Shown: one piece after another, positions 50,165 to 60,417 of the stretch
Layout of the letters: every line of letters starts with the position of its first letter
Numbering within the stretch: position 1 is the stretch's first letter
Assembly (NCBI GenBank): GCA_035456405.1
Contig: DATIDG010000094.1
Location: 1 to 64,000 of the forward strand
Origin: JAGVSZ01 sp035456405
Lineage (GTDB): Bacteria; Pseudomonadota; Gammaproteobacteria; Burkholderiales; SG8-39
Length of the DNA stretch: 64,000 nt
Direction: 5' to 3'
The notes under the pieces: generated by a model
Told to the model about the DNA's origin: nothing
The model's database searches: none
Seen by the model: the letters and a program-made list of their open reading frames with translations, nothing else
Program-made: the position numbers and the translations under genes

Positions 50165-50785
50165 TCAAGTCGCAGACCAGTTGAGATGGAACTCGAGGGG
50201 CGGCGGCTCCCAGGCCGCCATGCGGTCGACGAGCCGCTCGGGGTCGGGTTCCGCCACCACCAGCCCGCGGTGCCCCGCACGGAGCAGGCCGTCCGCCACC
50301 GCGCGGTCGAATTGCGCGAGGAGGCCGTCGAAGTAGCCCGCGACGTTCACCACGCCGCACGGCTTGCGGTGGATGCCGAGCTGCGCCCAGGTGATCATCT
50401 CGCAGATCTCCTCGAAGGTGCCGAAGCCGCCGGGCAGCGCCACGAATCCGTCCGAGAGCTCGGACATCCGCGCCTTGCGCTCGTGCATGGAGCGCACGAC
50501 GATCAGCTCGGTGAGATCGACGCCGTCGTAAGCGAGCTCCTTCCTCTGCAGCGCGGAAGGAATGATGCCGATGACTTTCCCGCCGGCGCTGCGCGCGCCC
50601 TGCGAGACGGCCCCCATCAGTCCGACGCGGCCGCCGCCGAATACGAGGGTGATGCCGCGCCGCGCGAGCGCCGCGCCCATGGCGCGGGCGGTCGCGGCGA
50701 AGACCGGATCGTTGCCGGCGTTCGAGCCGGCGAAAATGCAGAGTGCCTTGATCGGCAATTTCAGAACCCCCCCGTCGCGAGCCAT
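50165..50785 (-). CDS. LOG-family cytokinin riboside monophosphate phosphoribohydrolase-like protein
   Basis: About 206 aa (or 198 aa from TTG 50759). Family motifs: ALCIFAGSNAGNDPVF, VFGGGRVGLMGAVSQGA, GIIPSAL and the signature LPGGFGTFEEICEMITWAQL. LOG enzymes remove ribose 5'-phosphate from modified AMP. ATG 50785 would overlap the isomerase gene by 25 bases and TTG 50759 would not; neither has a good Shine-Dalgarno. The stop is 36 bases before the palindrome of the TetR gene, so it is upstream of, but separately controlled from, the mutase operon. Confidence 0.85.
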   Translation of the reverse strand: MARDGGVLKLPIKALCIFAGSNAGNDPVFAATARAMGAALARRGITLVFGGGRVGLMGAVSQGARSAGGKVIGIIPSALQRKELAYDGVDLTELIVVRSMHERKARMSELSDGFVALPGGFGTFEEICEMITWAQLGIHRKPCGVVNVAGYFDGLLAQFDRAVADGLLRAGHRGLVVAEPDPERLVDRMAAWEPPPLEFHLNWSAT

Positions 50786-51363
50786 CGCTCCACCTGGTCC
50801 AGCCGGTCGGCGCCCCAGAATGCCTCGCCGTCCACCACGATGTACGGCGACCCGAACGCGCCGGCCTTGATCGCCTTCTCGACCTCGCCCTTGGTGAGGT
50901 CCTTGACGGCCTGGTCGTTGATGCCCGCGCGCACCTCGTCCGCGTTCAGGCCCGACTTCGCCGCGACCGCGATCGTGCTCTCGGCATCGGAGATGTCGAC
51001 GTCCTCGACCATGTAGGCGCGGTACAGGGCGGCCGCGAGCTGCTTCGCGCGCTTCGGGTCCTTCGCGTTCATCCAGTAGAACGCCCGGGTCGGCGCCACC
51101 GACGAGATCGGAAACTTGCTCGGATACTTGAACGGCACGCCGTGGAAGCGCGCGCTGCGCGCGAAGTCGCGGATGAAATACTCGCCCTTCATCGGAAACC
51201 CGACCGGCGCCGCCCCGCCGGTGACCTTGAACGCCGCGCCCAGCAGGAACGGCCGCCAGATCGCCTCGCGCCCGTGCCTGGCCGCGAGCGCGTCGATCTT
51301 GTGGCTCGCGATGTACCCGTACGGCGAGGCGAAGTCGAAGTAGAAGTCGATCGGTGCCGGCAT
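50761..51363 (-). CDS. 2-hydroxychromene-2-carboxylate isomerase-like (DsbA/GST kappa fold)
   Basis: 200-aa thioredoxin-fold protein. N-terminal DFYFDFASPYGYIASHKID has the conserved serine of the family where DsbA has cysteine, and ERWLATGGF closes the protein. Other segments: WRPFLLGAAFKVTG and KAIKAGAFGSPYIVVDGEAF. Members isomerise aromatic-ring catabolites with glutathione. It lies between two acyl-CoA-type genes, 7 bases after the upstream acyl-CoA dehydrogenase stop, so an aromatic or glutathione-linked step in the pathway is possible. Confidence 0.87.
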   Translation of the reverse strand: MPAPIDFYFDFASPYGYIASHKIDALAARHGREAIWRPFLLGAAFKVTGGAAPVGFPMKGEYFIRDFARSARFHGVPFKYPSKFPISSVAPTRAFYWMNAKDPKRAKQLAAALYRAYMVEDVDISDAESTIAVAAKSGLNADEVRAGINDQAVKDLTKGEVEKAIKAGAFGSPYIVVDGEAFWGADRLDQVERWLATGGF

Positions 51364-51370
51364 CGTTGTC

Positions 51371-52507
51371 TCACTCGTTCGCTATTGCGCGGCTGATCAC
51401 CAGCCGCTGAATGTCGCTGGCCCCTTCGTAGATCTGGCACACCCGCACGTCCCGGTAGATCCGTTCCACGGGGAAGTCGTTCACGTAACCGTAGCCGCCG
51501 TGGATCTGGATTGCGTCGGAGCAGACCTGCTCGGCCATCTCGCTCGCGAAGAGCTTCGCCATCGACGCCTCCTTGAGGCACGGGCGCTTCGCGTCGCGCA
51601 GGGCCGCCGCGTGCCACACCATCTGTCGCGCGACCTCGATCTGCGTCGCCATGTCCGCGAGGCGGAAGCTCACCGCCTGGTGCTCGATGATCGGCTTGCC
51701 GAAGGTCTCGCGCTCCTTCGCGTAGGCGAGGGCGGCCTCGTATGCGGCGCGCGCCATTCCGACCGCCTGCGCCGCGATGCCGATCCTTCCTCCCTCGAGG
51801 TTCGAGAGCGCGATGCGGTAGCCCTGGCCCTCCGCCCCGAGCAGGCTGTCCGCCGGGACGCGGCAATTCTCGAACGCGATCTGGGCCGTGTCGGAGGCGC
51901 GCTGGCCAAGCTTGTGCTCGACGCGCGCCACGACGTAGCCGGGCGTGTCGGCCGGCACGACAAAGGCGCTGATCCCGCGCTTCCCTGCGCCCTTGTCGGA
52001 CACGGCGAAGACGACGGCCCAATCGGCGTTCTTCCCGGTCGTGATGAACTGCTTCACGCCGTTCAGCACCCAGTGCGCGCCGTCGCGCTCCGCGCGGGTC
52101 CGGATCGCCGCGGCGTCCGAGCCGACGTGCGGCTCGGTCAGGCAGAAGCAGCCGAGCTTCTGGCCCGAGGCGAGCGGATTGAGCCAGCGCGCCTTCTGCG
52201 CGTCGGTGCCGAAGGCATTGATCGGCCCGCAGACCACCGAGTTCTGCACGCTGAGCATGGTCGAGCACGCGCCGTCGCCGGCGGCCACCTCCTCGAGCAC
52301 CAGCGCGAGCGACACGTGGTCGAGCCCGGCCCCGCCCCAGCGCTCGGGCACGCACACGCCCATGAGGCCCATCCGCCCCATCTCCGCAAGCGCCTCGCGC
52401 GGGAACGTCGCGTTCCGGTCCCACTCCGCGGCGAACGGCGCGAGCCTCTCGCGCGCGAACGCCCGCACCGAGTCGCGGACCATTTCCTGTTCGTGTGTCA
52501 GCAGCAT
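51371..52507 (-). CDS. Acyl-CoA dehydrogenase (short-chain-like)
   Basis: 378-aa acyl-CoA dehydrogenase from ATG 52507 (MLLTHEQEMVRD). The FAD motifs are LTEPHVGSDAAAIRTRAER and KQFITTGKNAD, and the catalytic glutamate is in the C-terminal YEGASDIQRL, the short/medium-chain and branched-chain position. The tail SRAIANE is usual. It lies 7 bases upstream of the isomerase. An upstream in-frame extension is Arg-rich, lies inside the neighbouring membrane protein gene and was rejected. Confidence 0.92.
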   Translation of the reverse strand: MLLTHEQEMVRDSVRAFARERLAPFAAEWDRNATFPREALAEMGRMGLMGVCVPERWGGAGLDHVSLALVLEEVAAGDGACSTMLSVQNSVVCGPINAFGTDAQKARWLNPLASGQKLGCFCLTEPHVGSDAAAIRTRAERDGAHWVLNGVKQFITTGKNADWAVVFAVSDKGAGKRGISAFVVPADTPGYVVARVEHKLGQRASDTAQIAFENCRVPADSLLGAEGQGYRIALSNLEGGRIGIAAQAVGMARAAYEAALAYAKERETFGKPIIEHQAVSFRLADMATQIEVARQMVWHAAALRDAKRPCLKEASMAKLFASEMAEQVCSDAIQIHGGYGYVNDFPVERIYRDVRVCQIYEGASDIQRLVISRAIANE

Positions 52508-52515
52508 CCCCCGTC

Positions 52516-52998
52516 CTACGGCGCCACGGGTGCGGCGCCCTTCTGCATCGCGCGGAGGTGTCCGCCGAGGAGCGCCGCGGGGATCACTAGCACGTCGCCC
52601 GCGAGCCGCACCCACAACGCGGTTCCCTGCCCGGAGAAGAGCACCATCGCCTCGCCGAACACGAGCGACGCGAGCCCGACCGCGAACGCGGTCGCGTACT
52701 CGCTCCGGTTCGCGAACCGCGCCGCGACGTAGCCGCCCAGCGCAGTGCAGGTCAGTCCACCCGCCAGGCCGACGAGCTGGAAGGTCGGGGACTCCGCGAA
52801 CGCCCGGCCGAGATCCTCGGGAGCGACGCCGCCGGACACGAGGAGGATGCTCGCGACCGTCGCCGCGACCACCGAGAACACCATGGTGCCGCCGACGTCC
52901 ACCACGAAGCCGAGCAGGATGGCGAGCGGCGTCGAACGCGGCCGCGCGCCTTGCGGGTCGCGGACCGGCGAGCCCGGCGGGCGATAGGGATCGGTCAC
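52516..52998 (-). CDS. Hypothetical four-helix membrane protein
   Basis: 160 aa with a proline/arginine-rich N-terminal tail and four hydrophobic segments (LAILLGFVVDVGGTMVFSVV, FQLVGLAGGLTCTALGGYVA, ATAFAVGLASLVFGEAMVLF and LAGDVLVIPAALLGGHL). No family is recognised. Start is a GTG. It sits between the acetyl-CoA acetyltransferase and the acyl-CoA dehydrogenase on the same strand, 8 bases from the latter. Possibly a membrane-stabilising accessory; no function can be proposed. Confidence 0.65.
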   Translation of the reverse strand: MTDPYRPPGSPVRDPQGARPRSTPLAILLGFVVDVGGTMVFSVVAATVASILLVSGGVAPEDLGRAFAESPTFQLVGLAGGLTCTALGGYVAARFANRSEYATAFAVGLASLVFGEAMVLFSGQGTALWVRLAGDVLVIPAALLGGHLRAMQKGAAPVAP

Positions 52999-53056
52999 GC
53001 CCGCCTCGGCACGGTGATCCGGCTCCCGTTCTTCACGAGGCGTCCGGGTCGCCGTG

Positions 53057-54241
<1,185 letters not shown>

Positions 54242-54275
54242 GGTGAGTTCCTCGGTCGAAGGCGATGACGAAAAT

Positions 54276-54905
54276 CTATACGGGTTTGCGGTCGAGTGCG
54301 AGCCAGGCGGCGAGCGCGCCGAAGACGCCGCCGAGGGCAATGCGTTGAGCCTTCACCCATCCTGGACGCGCCGTGATGCGCCGCGCCAGCGCGGCTGCGA
54401 GCAGGACAACGCCCACATCGACCGCTGCAGTGACGGCGATGTTAACGAGCCCCAGGACGACACTCTGCGCGAGCACCGGGCCGGCGGGATCGATGAACTG
54501 GGGCAAGAGCGCGAGATAGAAAAGCGCCACCTTCGGGTTCAGCACGCTCGACGTCACGCCCTGACGGAACAGCACGCGGTCCGGGACCGAGGGCAGCGCT
54601 ACGAGTGCGAAGCCATCGCCCCCCGCGCCGCGAATCGTCGTCGACGCGAGCCACAGCAGGTACGCCGCGCCAGCGAGCCGGATCGCGTCGTAGGCGAGCG
54701 GCACCGTCATCAGCACCGCGGACAACCCGAGCGCGGCGGCGAGCATGTGGAACGACAGGCCGGCCGACGTGCCGCTCCAGGAAATGAGTCCCGCGCGGCG
54801 ACCCTGGAAGAGCGTTCGCGAGAGGAGGTAGAGCATGTTCGGCCCCGGCGTGAGCGCGAGCACCACCGAGGCCAGCGCCACCATCGCGAGAGTCTGCGAC
54901 TGCAT
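54276..54905 (-). CDS. LysE-family amino acid/metabolite exporter
   Basis: 209-aa RhtB/LysE transporter with six hydrophobic segments. The N-terminal motif VLALTPGPNMLYLLSRTLFQ and the following GRRAGLISWSGTSAGL are the LysE family signature. It exports small amino acids or related compounds. It is 4 bases after the isovaleryl-CoA dehydrogenase stop and 34 bases before the thiolase start, so it is part of that operon. Confidence 0.92.
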   Translation of the reverse strand: MQSQTLAMVALASVVLALTPGPNMLYLLSRTLFQGRRAGLISWSGTSAGLSFHMLAAALGLSAVLMTVPLAYDAIRLAGAAYLLWLASTTIRGAGGDGFALVALPSVPDRVLFRQGVTSSVLNPKVALFYLALLPQFIDPAGPVLAQSVVLGLVNIAVTAAVDVGVVLLAAALARRITARPGWVKAQRIALGGVFGALAAWLALDRKPV

Positions 54906-54909
54906 CGGT

Positions 54910-56130
54910 CTAGATCGTCTCGGCGAAGAGCTCTCTGCCGATCAGCCAGCGCCGGATCTCGCTCGTGCCGGCGCCTATCTCGTACAGCTTCGCGTCGCGC
55001 CACAGCCGCCCGGTCGCGTAGTCGTTGATGTAGCCGTTGCCGCCGAGCGCCTGGATCGCCTCGCCGGCCATCCACGTCGCCTTCTCGGCGGAGTAGAGGA
55101 TCGCGCCCGCGGCGTCCTTGCGCAGCGCCCGCACGTCGTCCGGCGTCTTCGCGCGATCGCAAGCCTGCCCGACCGCGTACACGTAGGCACGGCACGCCAT
55201 CATCGTCGAGTACATGTCGGCGAGCTTGCCCTGCATGAGCTGGAACTCGCCGATCGACTGGCCGAACTGCTTGCGCTCGTGCACGTATGGAATCACCACG
55301 TCCATGCACGCCGCCATGAGACCGATCGGCCCACCGGAGAGCACCGCGCGCTCGAAGTCGAGCCCGCTCATGAGGACGTTCACACCCCGCCCGAATTCGC
55401 CGAGGATCTGGGACTCGGGCACCTCGCAGTCCTGGAACACCAGCTCGCAAGTGTTGGAGCCGCGCATGCCGAGCTTGTCGAGCTTCTGTGCGGTGCCGAA
55501 GCCCTTCATGCCCTTCTCGATGAGGAACGCGGTGATTCCGCGCGGGCCGGCGTTCGCATCGGTCTTGGCGTAGACCACCAGCGTGTCCGCATCCGGCCCG
55601 TTGGTGATCCATATCTTGTTGCCGTTGAGCACGAACTTTCCGTTCGAATAGTCGGCCCGCAGGCGCATGTTCACCACGTCGGAGCCGGCGCCCGGCTCGC
55701 TCATCGCGAGCGCGCCGACGTGCTCGCCAGAGACGAGCTTCGGCAGGTACTTCTCCTTCTGCGCAGTGCTGCCGTTGCGGCGGATCTGGTTGACGCAAAG
55801 GTTCGAGTGCGCGCCGTACGACAGCCCCACCGACGCCGAAGCGCGGCTGATCTCCTCCATCGCGACGATGTGCGCGACGTAGCCGAGGTAGCTGCCGCCG
55901 TACGCCTCTTCCACGGTGATGCCGAGCAGCCCGAGGTCGCCGAGCTTCTTCCACAGATCGGGCGGGAACTCGTTCGTGCGGTCGATCTCGGCCGCGCGCG
56001 GAGCGATCTCCTCGGCCGCGAACTCGCGCACGGTGCGGCGGAGCATGTCGACCGTTTCGCCGAGCTCGAAGCGCAACTGCGGGAACTCGATCATCGGGAC
56101 GGCGGAACCGAGGTGCTGGGGGCGATCCAT
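54910..56130 (-). CDS. ivd: Isovaleryl-CoA dehydrogenase
   Basis: 406-aa acyl-CoA dehydrogenase matching isovaleryl-CoA dehydrogenase throughout: AYGGSYLGYVAHIVAMEEIS, AHSNLCVNQIRRNGS, AMSEPGAGSDVVNMRLRA and the catalytic glutamate in SGLDFERAVLSGGPIGLM, the position used by this enzyme. It oxidises isovaleryl-CoA to 3-methylcrotonyl-CoA, the step before MccAB. ATG 56130 is chosen for GGAGAA upstream. It is the first gene of a minus-strand run, divergent from the MBL/PHA genes. It lies about 28 kb from mccB, so the leucine pathway is split. Confidence 0.93.
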   Translation of the reverse strand: MDRPQHLGSAVPMIEFPQLRFELGETVDMLRRTVREFAAEEIAPRAAEIDRTNEFPPDLWKKLGDLGLLGITVEEAYGGSYLGYVAHIVAMEEISRASASVGLSYGAHSNLCVNQIRRNGSTAQKEKYLPKLVSGEHVGALAMSEPGAGSDVVNMRLRADYSNGKFVLNGNKIWITNGPDADTLVVYAKTDANAGPRGITAFLIEKGMKGFGTAQKLDKLGMRGSNTCELVFQDCEVPESQILGEFGRGVNVLMSGLDFERAVLSGGPIGLMAACMDVVIPYVHERKQFGQSIGEFQLMQGKLADMYSTMMACRAYVYAVGQACDRAKTPDDVRALRKDAAGAILYSAEKATWMAGEAIQALGGNGYINDYATGRLWRDAKLYEIGAGTSEIRRWLIGRELFAETI

Positions 56131-56199
56131 CGGTGTTCTCCAGGAATGCGCGGCCGCCGAAATGGCGCCCCGCACATTACGGTAGTTCCGATAAAGGCC

Positions 56200-56211
56200 T
56201 TTCGGCCGAAA
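56200..56211. promoter_or_regulatory. 12-bp palindrome upstream of ivd
   Basis: TTTCGGCCGAAA is a perfect palindrome 70 bases upstream of the ivd start in the ivd/MBL intergenic region. An adjacent AAAGGCCTTT (56193-56202) overlaps it. It could be an operator, but no cognate regulator is encoded nearby. Confidence 0.35.
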
Positions 56212-56319
56212 ATGTCGCTAGCTCGGAACGGCACAAGGCGTTGTCTGATGACGTCCACGCTCGTCCAATTGCGCTGCCTCGCGACACCCCGAGGCCATTG
56301 TGCAGAACTTTCCCAATTT

Positions 56320-56333
56320 GCGACAATTGTCGC
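56320..56333. promoter_or_regulatory. 14-bp palindrome upstream of the MBL/phaC operon
   Basis: GCGACAATTGTCGC is a perfect palindrome 40 bases before the MBL ATG, in the AT-richer part of the 243-base divergent spacer. It is a plausible operator for the plus-strand operon. Confidence 0.45.
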
Positions 56334-56373
56334 GCCGCCGCATTCTACTCCCGCGTCAGGCACCCGCCCAGGC

Positions 56374-57420
56374 ATGAACCGACCCGAGCTGCTCCTGGAA
56401 TACCCGTTCGCCGCGCCGCCGCCGCCGGGCGAGGTGCGCGAGGCTGCGCCGGGCGTGCACTGGCTGCGGATGCCGCTGCCGTTCGCGCTCGACCACATCA
56501 ACCTCTGGGCGCTCGAGGACGGGAAGGGCCTCGCGCTCGTCGACACCGGCCTCGGCAACGACGCGACCCGCGCCCTGTGGCAGCAGGTGTTCGACGGCTT
56601 CGTGAAGGGTCGATCCGTCACCCGCGTCATCGCGACGCACCTCCATCCCGACCATGCCGGCAATGTCGGCTGGCTCACCGAGCGGTTCAGCGCGCCGCTC
56701 TACATGTCGCAGTCGGATTACCTGACCGCGCACGCCTGGCGCGAGAACACGGCGGGCTTCTCGATCGAGGCGCTGATGGCGCACCTCCGGCGTCACGGCC
56801 TCGCCGGCGAGATGTACGAAGGGCAGGCGAGCCGCGGTAATGCGTACCGGCGCAGCGTTCCCGCCTTTCCGGCCGCCTACCGGCGCATCATGGAAGGCGA
56901 CGAGCTCGAGGTCGGGGGACGGATGTGGCGCGTGATCATGGGCTACGGACACGCGCCGGAACACGCGTCCCTCTACTGTCGCGAGCTCGAGGTGCTCGTC
57001 TCGGGCGACATGCTGCTCCCGCGGATCTCCACCAACATCAGCGTCAACCAGGTGGATCCGGACGCCAATCCGCTCGCGCTCTTCCTCGCGAGCCTGCACC
57101 GCTACACGAAGGAGATCGGCGGCGATCCGCTGGTGCTGCCCTCGCACGGGCTGCCGTTCCGCGGCATGCGCGAGCGCGTCGGCCAGCTCGAGGCGCATCA
57201 CGCCGCGCGTCTTGCGGAGCTCGAGGACGCGTGCGCCGAGCCGCGGTCGCCGGCCGACGTCATCGGCACGCTCTTCCGGCGCAAGCTGGACGTGCACCAG
57301 ACCTTCTTCGCGATGGGAGAAGCGCTCGCCCATCTCAACTACCTGATGCACGCCGGTCGGTTCATCCGGCAGACCGGCGCCGACGGCGTGGTGCGCTTCG
57401 TCCGCGCGCGGGGCGCGTAA
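56374..57420 (+). CDS. MBL-fold metallo-hydrolase upstream of PHA synthase
   Basis: 348-aa metallo-beta-lactamase-fold hydrolase. Metal motif ATHLHPDHAGNVGWL, further ligands in GYGHAPEHASLY and SGDMLLPRIST, and a late histidine in LPSHGLPFRGM, followed by a C-terminal helical domain (about residues 255-330) seen in PhaC-linked members. Its ATG 56374 is 74 bases from the candidate control region. The stop TAA overlaps an upstream in-frame ATG of phaC (TAATG), but the phaC start with a Shine-Dalgarno is 141 bases downstream. It may hydrolyse acyl thioesters. Confidence 0.85.
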   Translation: MNRPELLLEYPFAAPPPPGEVREAAPGVHWLRMPLPFALDHINLWALEDGKGLALVDTGLGNDATRALWQQVFDGFVKGRSVTRVIATHLHPDHAGNVGWLTERFSAPLYMSQSDYLTAHAWRENTAGFSIEALMAHLRRHGLAGEMYEGQASRGNAYRRSVPAFPAAYRRIMEGDELEVGGRMWRVIMGYGHAPEHASLYCRELEVLVSGDMLLPRISTNISVNQVDPDANPLALFLASLHRYTKEIGGDPLVLPSHGLPFRGMRERVGQLEAHHAARLAELEDACAEPRSPADVIGTLFRRKLDVHQTFFAMGEALAHLNYLMHAGRFIRQTGADGVVRFVRARGA

Positions 57421-57560
57421 TGGCGAGCCGCACGACGACCCACGGCGCGGGGCCCGCGCGCAAGGCGCCGCCCAAGGCGACGCGCAGCCGCGCGGCGAAG
57501 CGCGCCGCCGAGGAAACAACGAAGAAGCCCGAGAACGAGGCAGGTCGAGGAGGAGAAGCG

Positions 57561-59387
57561 ATGAACAAGCGCGAGGAGCAGGAGTCGGCGCCGCAACCGG
57601 CGGACGTCGCGAAGGTGTTCGGCGAGGTCGCGGAGCGCTCGTCCAGCGTGCTCGGCGACTTCCTCAAGCGCCACGCGAGCGGCAAGGGCCTGTCGTTCGG
57701 CGACGAGCTCGGGATCGCGAAGGCCTTCATGGACATGTGGGCGAAGCTCGCGGCCAACCCGATGGCGCTCGCGCAGGCGCAGATGAACATGTACTTCGAC
57801 TACCTGCGCCTCTGGCAGACCTCGTGGCTGAAGCTGCTCGGCCACGAGACCAGCCCGGTCGCCGCGCCCGGGAAGAGCGACGCGCGCTTCAAGGACGACG
57901 AGTGGCAGTCGAACTTCGTCTTCGACTACGTCAAGCAGGGCTACCTCATCGCCGCGCGCCACATCCACGACGTGGTGTCGAACGTCCAGGGCATTCCGGA
58001 CGAGTCGAAGAAGAAGGTCGACTTCTTCACCCGCCAGTACATCGACGCGCTCAGCCCGTCCAACTTCGCGCTCACCAACCCGCAGGTGATGCGCGAGACG
58101 ATGAAGACCGGCGGGCACAACCTGGTGAAGGGCCTGAAGAACCTGCTCGAGGACCTCGACGAGGGCGACGGGCAGCTGCGCATCAAGATGACCGACATGA
58201 AGGCCTTCAAGGTCGGCGTGAACGTCGCCACTTCCAAGGGCAAGGTCGTCTACCAGAACGAGCTGATGCAGCTCCTCCAGTACGACCCCCTGACGGCCGA
58301 GCAGTACCGCCGGCCGCTGCTGATCGTCCCGCCGTGGATCAACAAGTTCTACATCCTGGACCTGCGCGAGAAGAACTCGTTCATCCGATGGGCGAACCAG
58401 CAGGGCCACACGGTGTTCGTCGTCTCGTGGGTCAATCCCGACGCGCGCCTCGCGCACAAGAAGTTCGAGGACTACATGTTCGAGGGCACGCTCGCCGCGC
58501 TCGACGCCGTCGAGGCGGCCACCGGCGAGCGCGAGGTCAACACGATCGGCTACTGCCTCGGCGGCACCCTGCTCGGCGCGACGCTGGGCTACCTTGCAGC
58601 GAAGGGCGACGACCGGGTCAAGAGCGCGACCTTCTTCGTGTCGCTCCTCGATTTCTCGGTCCCGGGCGAGCTTGGGGTGTTCATCGACGAGAGACAGATC
58701 GAGAACCTCGAGAAGAAGATGAACGAGCGCGGCTACCTCGAGGGGGCCGAGATGGCCACGACCTTCAACATGCTGCGGTCGAACGACCTGATCTGGTCGT
58801 TCGTCATCAACAACTACCTGATGGGCAAGGAGCCGTTCCCGTTCGATCTGCTCTACTGGAACGCCGACTCCACGCGCATGCCCGCGGCGATGCACAGCTT
58901 CTACCTGCGCAAGATGTACCTCCACAACCTGCTGCGCGAGCCCGGCGGCATCACGCTCGGCGGCGTGCCGATCGACCTCACCAAGGTGAAGGTGCCGGCG
59001 TACTTCATCTCCACCGTCGAGGACCACATCGCGCCCTGGAAATCGACGTACCTCGGCGCGCGCGTTCTCGGCGGGCCGGTGCGCTTCGTGCTCGGGGGCT
59101 CGGGCCACATCGCGGGGATCGTCAACCCGCCTGCGGCCAACAAGTACGGCTACTGGACGAGCGACGCGCTCCCTTCCACGCCGGAGGCGTTCCAGCAGGC
59201 CGCGAAGCAGAACGAGGGGTCGTGGTGGAACGACTGGCAGGCGTGGATCGACGCCCTCAACCAGGGTGAGAAGGTGCCCGCGCGCACCCCCGGCGACGGC
59301 AAGCTGAAACCGATCGAGGACGCGCCAGGCTCCTACGTCGCGCTGCGCCTGGGCGGCGATGCGCAGACGGATGCCGTGAAGGCGTGA
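57561..59387 (+). CDS. phaC: Class I polyhydroxyalkanoate synthase
   Basis: 608-aa class I PHA synthase that polymerises 3-hydroxyacyl-CoA on granule surfaces. Lipase-like box TIGYCLGGTLLG holds the nucleophilic cysteine; the catalytic aspartate is in STVEDHIAPWKS and the histidine in GGSGHIAGIVNPP. ATG 57561 is chosen because GAGGAGGAG precedes it; ATG 57420 would overlap the MBL stop (TAATG) and add 47 Lys/Arg/Ala-rich residues. The next gene starts by a 4-base overlap (GTGA). No phaB or phasin gene is in the window. Confidence 0.96.
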   Translation: MNKREEQESAPQPADVAKVFGEVAERSSSVLGDFLKRHASGKGLSFGDELGIAKAFMDMWAKLAANPMALAQAQMNMYFDYLRLWQTSWLKLLGHETSPVAAPGKSDARFKDDEWQSNFVFDYVKQGYLIAARHIHDVVSNVQGIPDESKKKVDFFTRQYIDALSPSNFALTNPQVMRETMKTGGHNLVKGLKNLLEDLDEGDGQLRIKMTDMKAFKVGVNVATSKGKVVYQNELMQLLQYDPLTAEQYRRPLLIVPPWINKFYILDLREKNSFIRWANQQGHTVFVVSWVNPDARLAHKKFEDYMFEGTLAALDAVEAATGEREVNTIGYCLGGTLLGATLGYLAAKGDDRVKSATFFVSLLDFSVPGELGVFIDERQIENLEKKMNERGYLEGAEMATTFNMLRSNDLIWSFVINNYLMGKEPFPFDLLYWNADSTRMPAAMHSFYLRKMYLHNLLREPGGITLGGVPIDLTKVKVPAYFISTVEDHIAPWKSTYLGARVLGGPVRFVLGGSGHIAGIVNPPAANKYGYWTSDALPSTPEAFQQAAKQNEGSWWNDWQAWIDALNQGEKVPARTPGDGKLKPIEDAPGSYVALRLGGDAQTDAVKA

Positions 59388-60292
59388 CCCGCCCGCGCCC
59401 GGGCGCTTCCCCGGGGCTTTATCTCCGGCTCGTCCTCATGGCCGCCTGCTGGGGCGGCCAGTTCGTCGCCGGGCGCACGGTCGCCCCCCTCCTGCCGCCG
59501 TTCACCGCCGGTGCCCTGCGGATCGCCCTGGCGCTCGCGATCCTGCTCGTGCTCGTGCGGGTTCTCGAGGACGGCCTCCCGCGCCTGGATCGCCGCAGCC
59601 TCGCGGCGATGACGGCGCTCGGGTTCACTGGCGTCTTCGTCTGGAACGCCTGTTTCTTCCCGGCGCTGGAACGCGTGCCCGCGGGCCGCGGCGCCCTGAT
59701 CATGGCGCTCAACCCGGTCGGGACCGCACTCGGCATGGCGCTCATCTTTCACGAGCGGCTGACGCGCGTGCGCTGGCTCGGCATCGCGCTCGCGCTCGCC
59801 GGGGCGGTGGTCGTGATCTCGCGCGGCGACTTCCCGTCGCTCTTCACCGGCGCGCTCGGACCGGGCGAGCTGCTGCTCTTCGGGACGGTGCTCGCCTGGG
59901 TGTGCTACACGCTCATCGGGCGCGGCGTGCTCGCCCGCATCTCGCCGCTCGCCACCACGACCTGGGCTGCGGTGTTCGGCGGCGCGATGCTTGCGGTCGC
60001 AGCGCTGTTCGAGCAGCCCTGGGCGGCGCTTGCGGCGCTTCCCATGCAGGGCTGGGTGTCGATCGCCTACATCGGTGCGTTCGGCACGGTGCTCGCATTC
60101 CTCTTCTTCTCGGAGGGCGTGCGGCGCATCGGCCCCTCGCGCACCGCGATCTTCATCAACCTCGTCCCGGTGTTCGGCGTGACCTTCGCCGCGCTCTTCC
60201 TCGGCGAGCCGGTCCTGGCTAGTATGATCGTTGGCGGGGCGTTGGTGATCGGCGGGGTCCTGCTGACCAATCGCGTGTTCGCGGCGAGGTAA
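59384..60292 (+). CDS. EamA-family (DMT) membrane transporter
   Basis: 302-aa transporter with about ten hydrophobic helices and two EamA repeats; repeat 1 includes AACWGGQFVAGRTVA and repeat 2 AWVCYTLIGRGVLAR and IGAFGTVLAFLFF. Such proteins export small metabolites. GTG 59384 overlaps the phaC stop (GTGA), so it is translationally coupled to PHA synthase. Whether transport is related to PHA is unknown. Confidence 0.9.
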   Translation: MTRPRPGASPGLYLRLVLMAACWGGQFVAGRTVAPLLPPFTAGALRIALALAILLVLVRVLEDGLPRLDRRSLAAMTALGFTGVFVWNACFFPALERVPAGRGALIMALNPVGTALGMALIFHERLTRVRWLGIALALAGAVVVISRGDFPSLFTGALGPGELLLFGTVLAWVCYTLIGRGVLARISPLATTTWAAVFGGAMLAVAALFEQPWAALAALPMQGWVSIAYIGAFGTVLAFLFFSEGVRRIGPSRTAIFINLVPVFGVTFAALFLGEPVLASMIVGGALVIGGVLLTNRVFAAR

Positions 60293-60417
60293 GCGCCGGC
60301 AGGGGTCCCTGCGGTCCGGGGGGAAAAGTGCCCGCCCGCCGTCCTTCCCGTCCTGCTAAAGTGGGCGCGCGCCGCGCGCCGTGCGCGCGCGGGCGGATGC
60401 AATCCGATGGGACCGCG

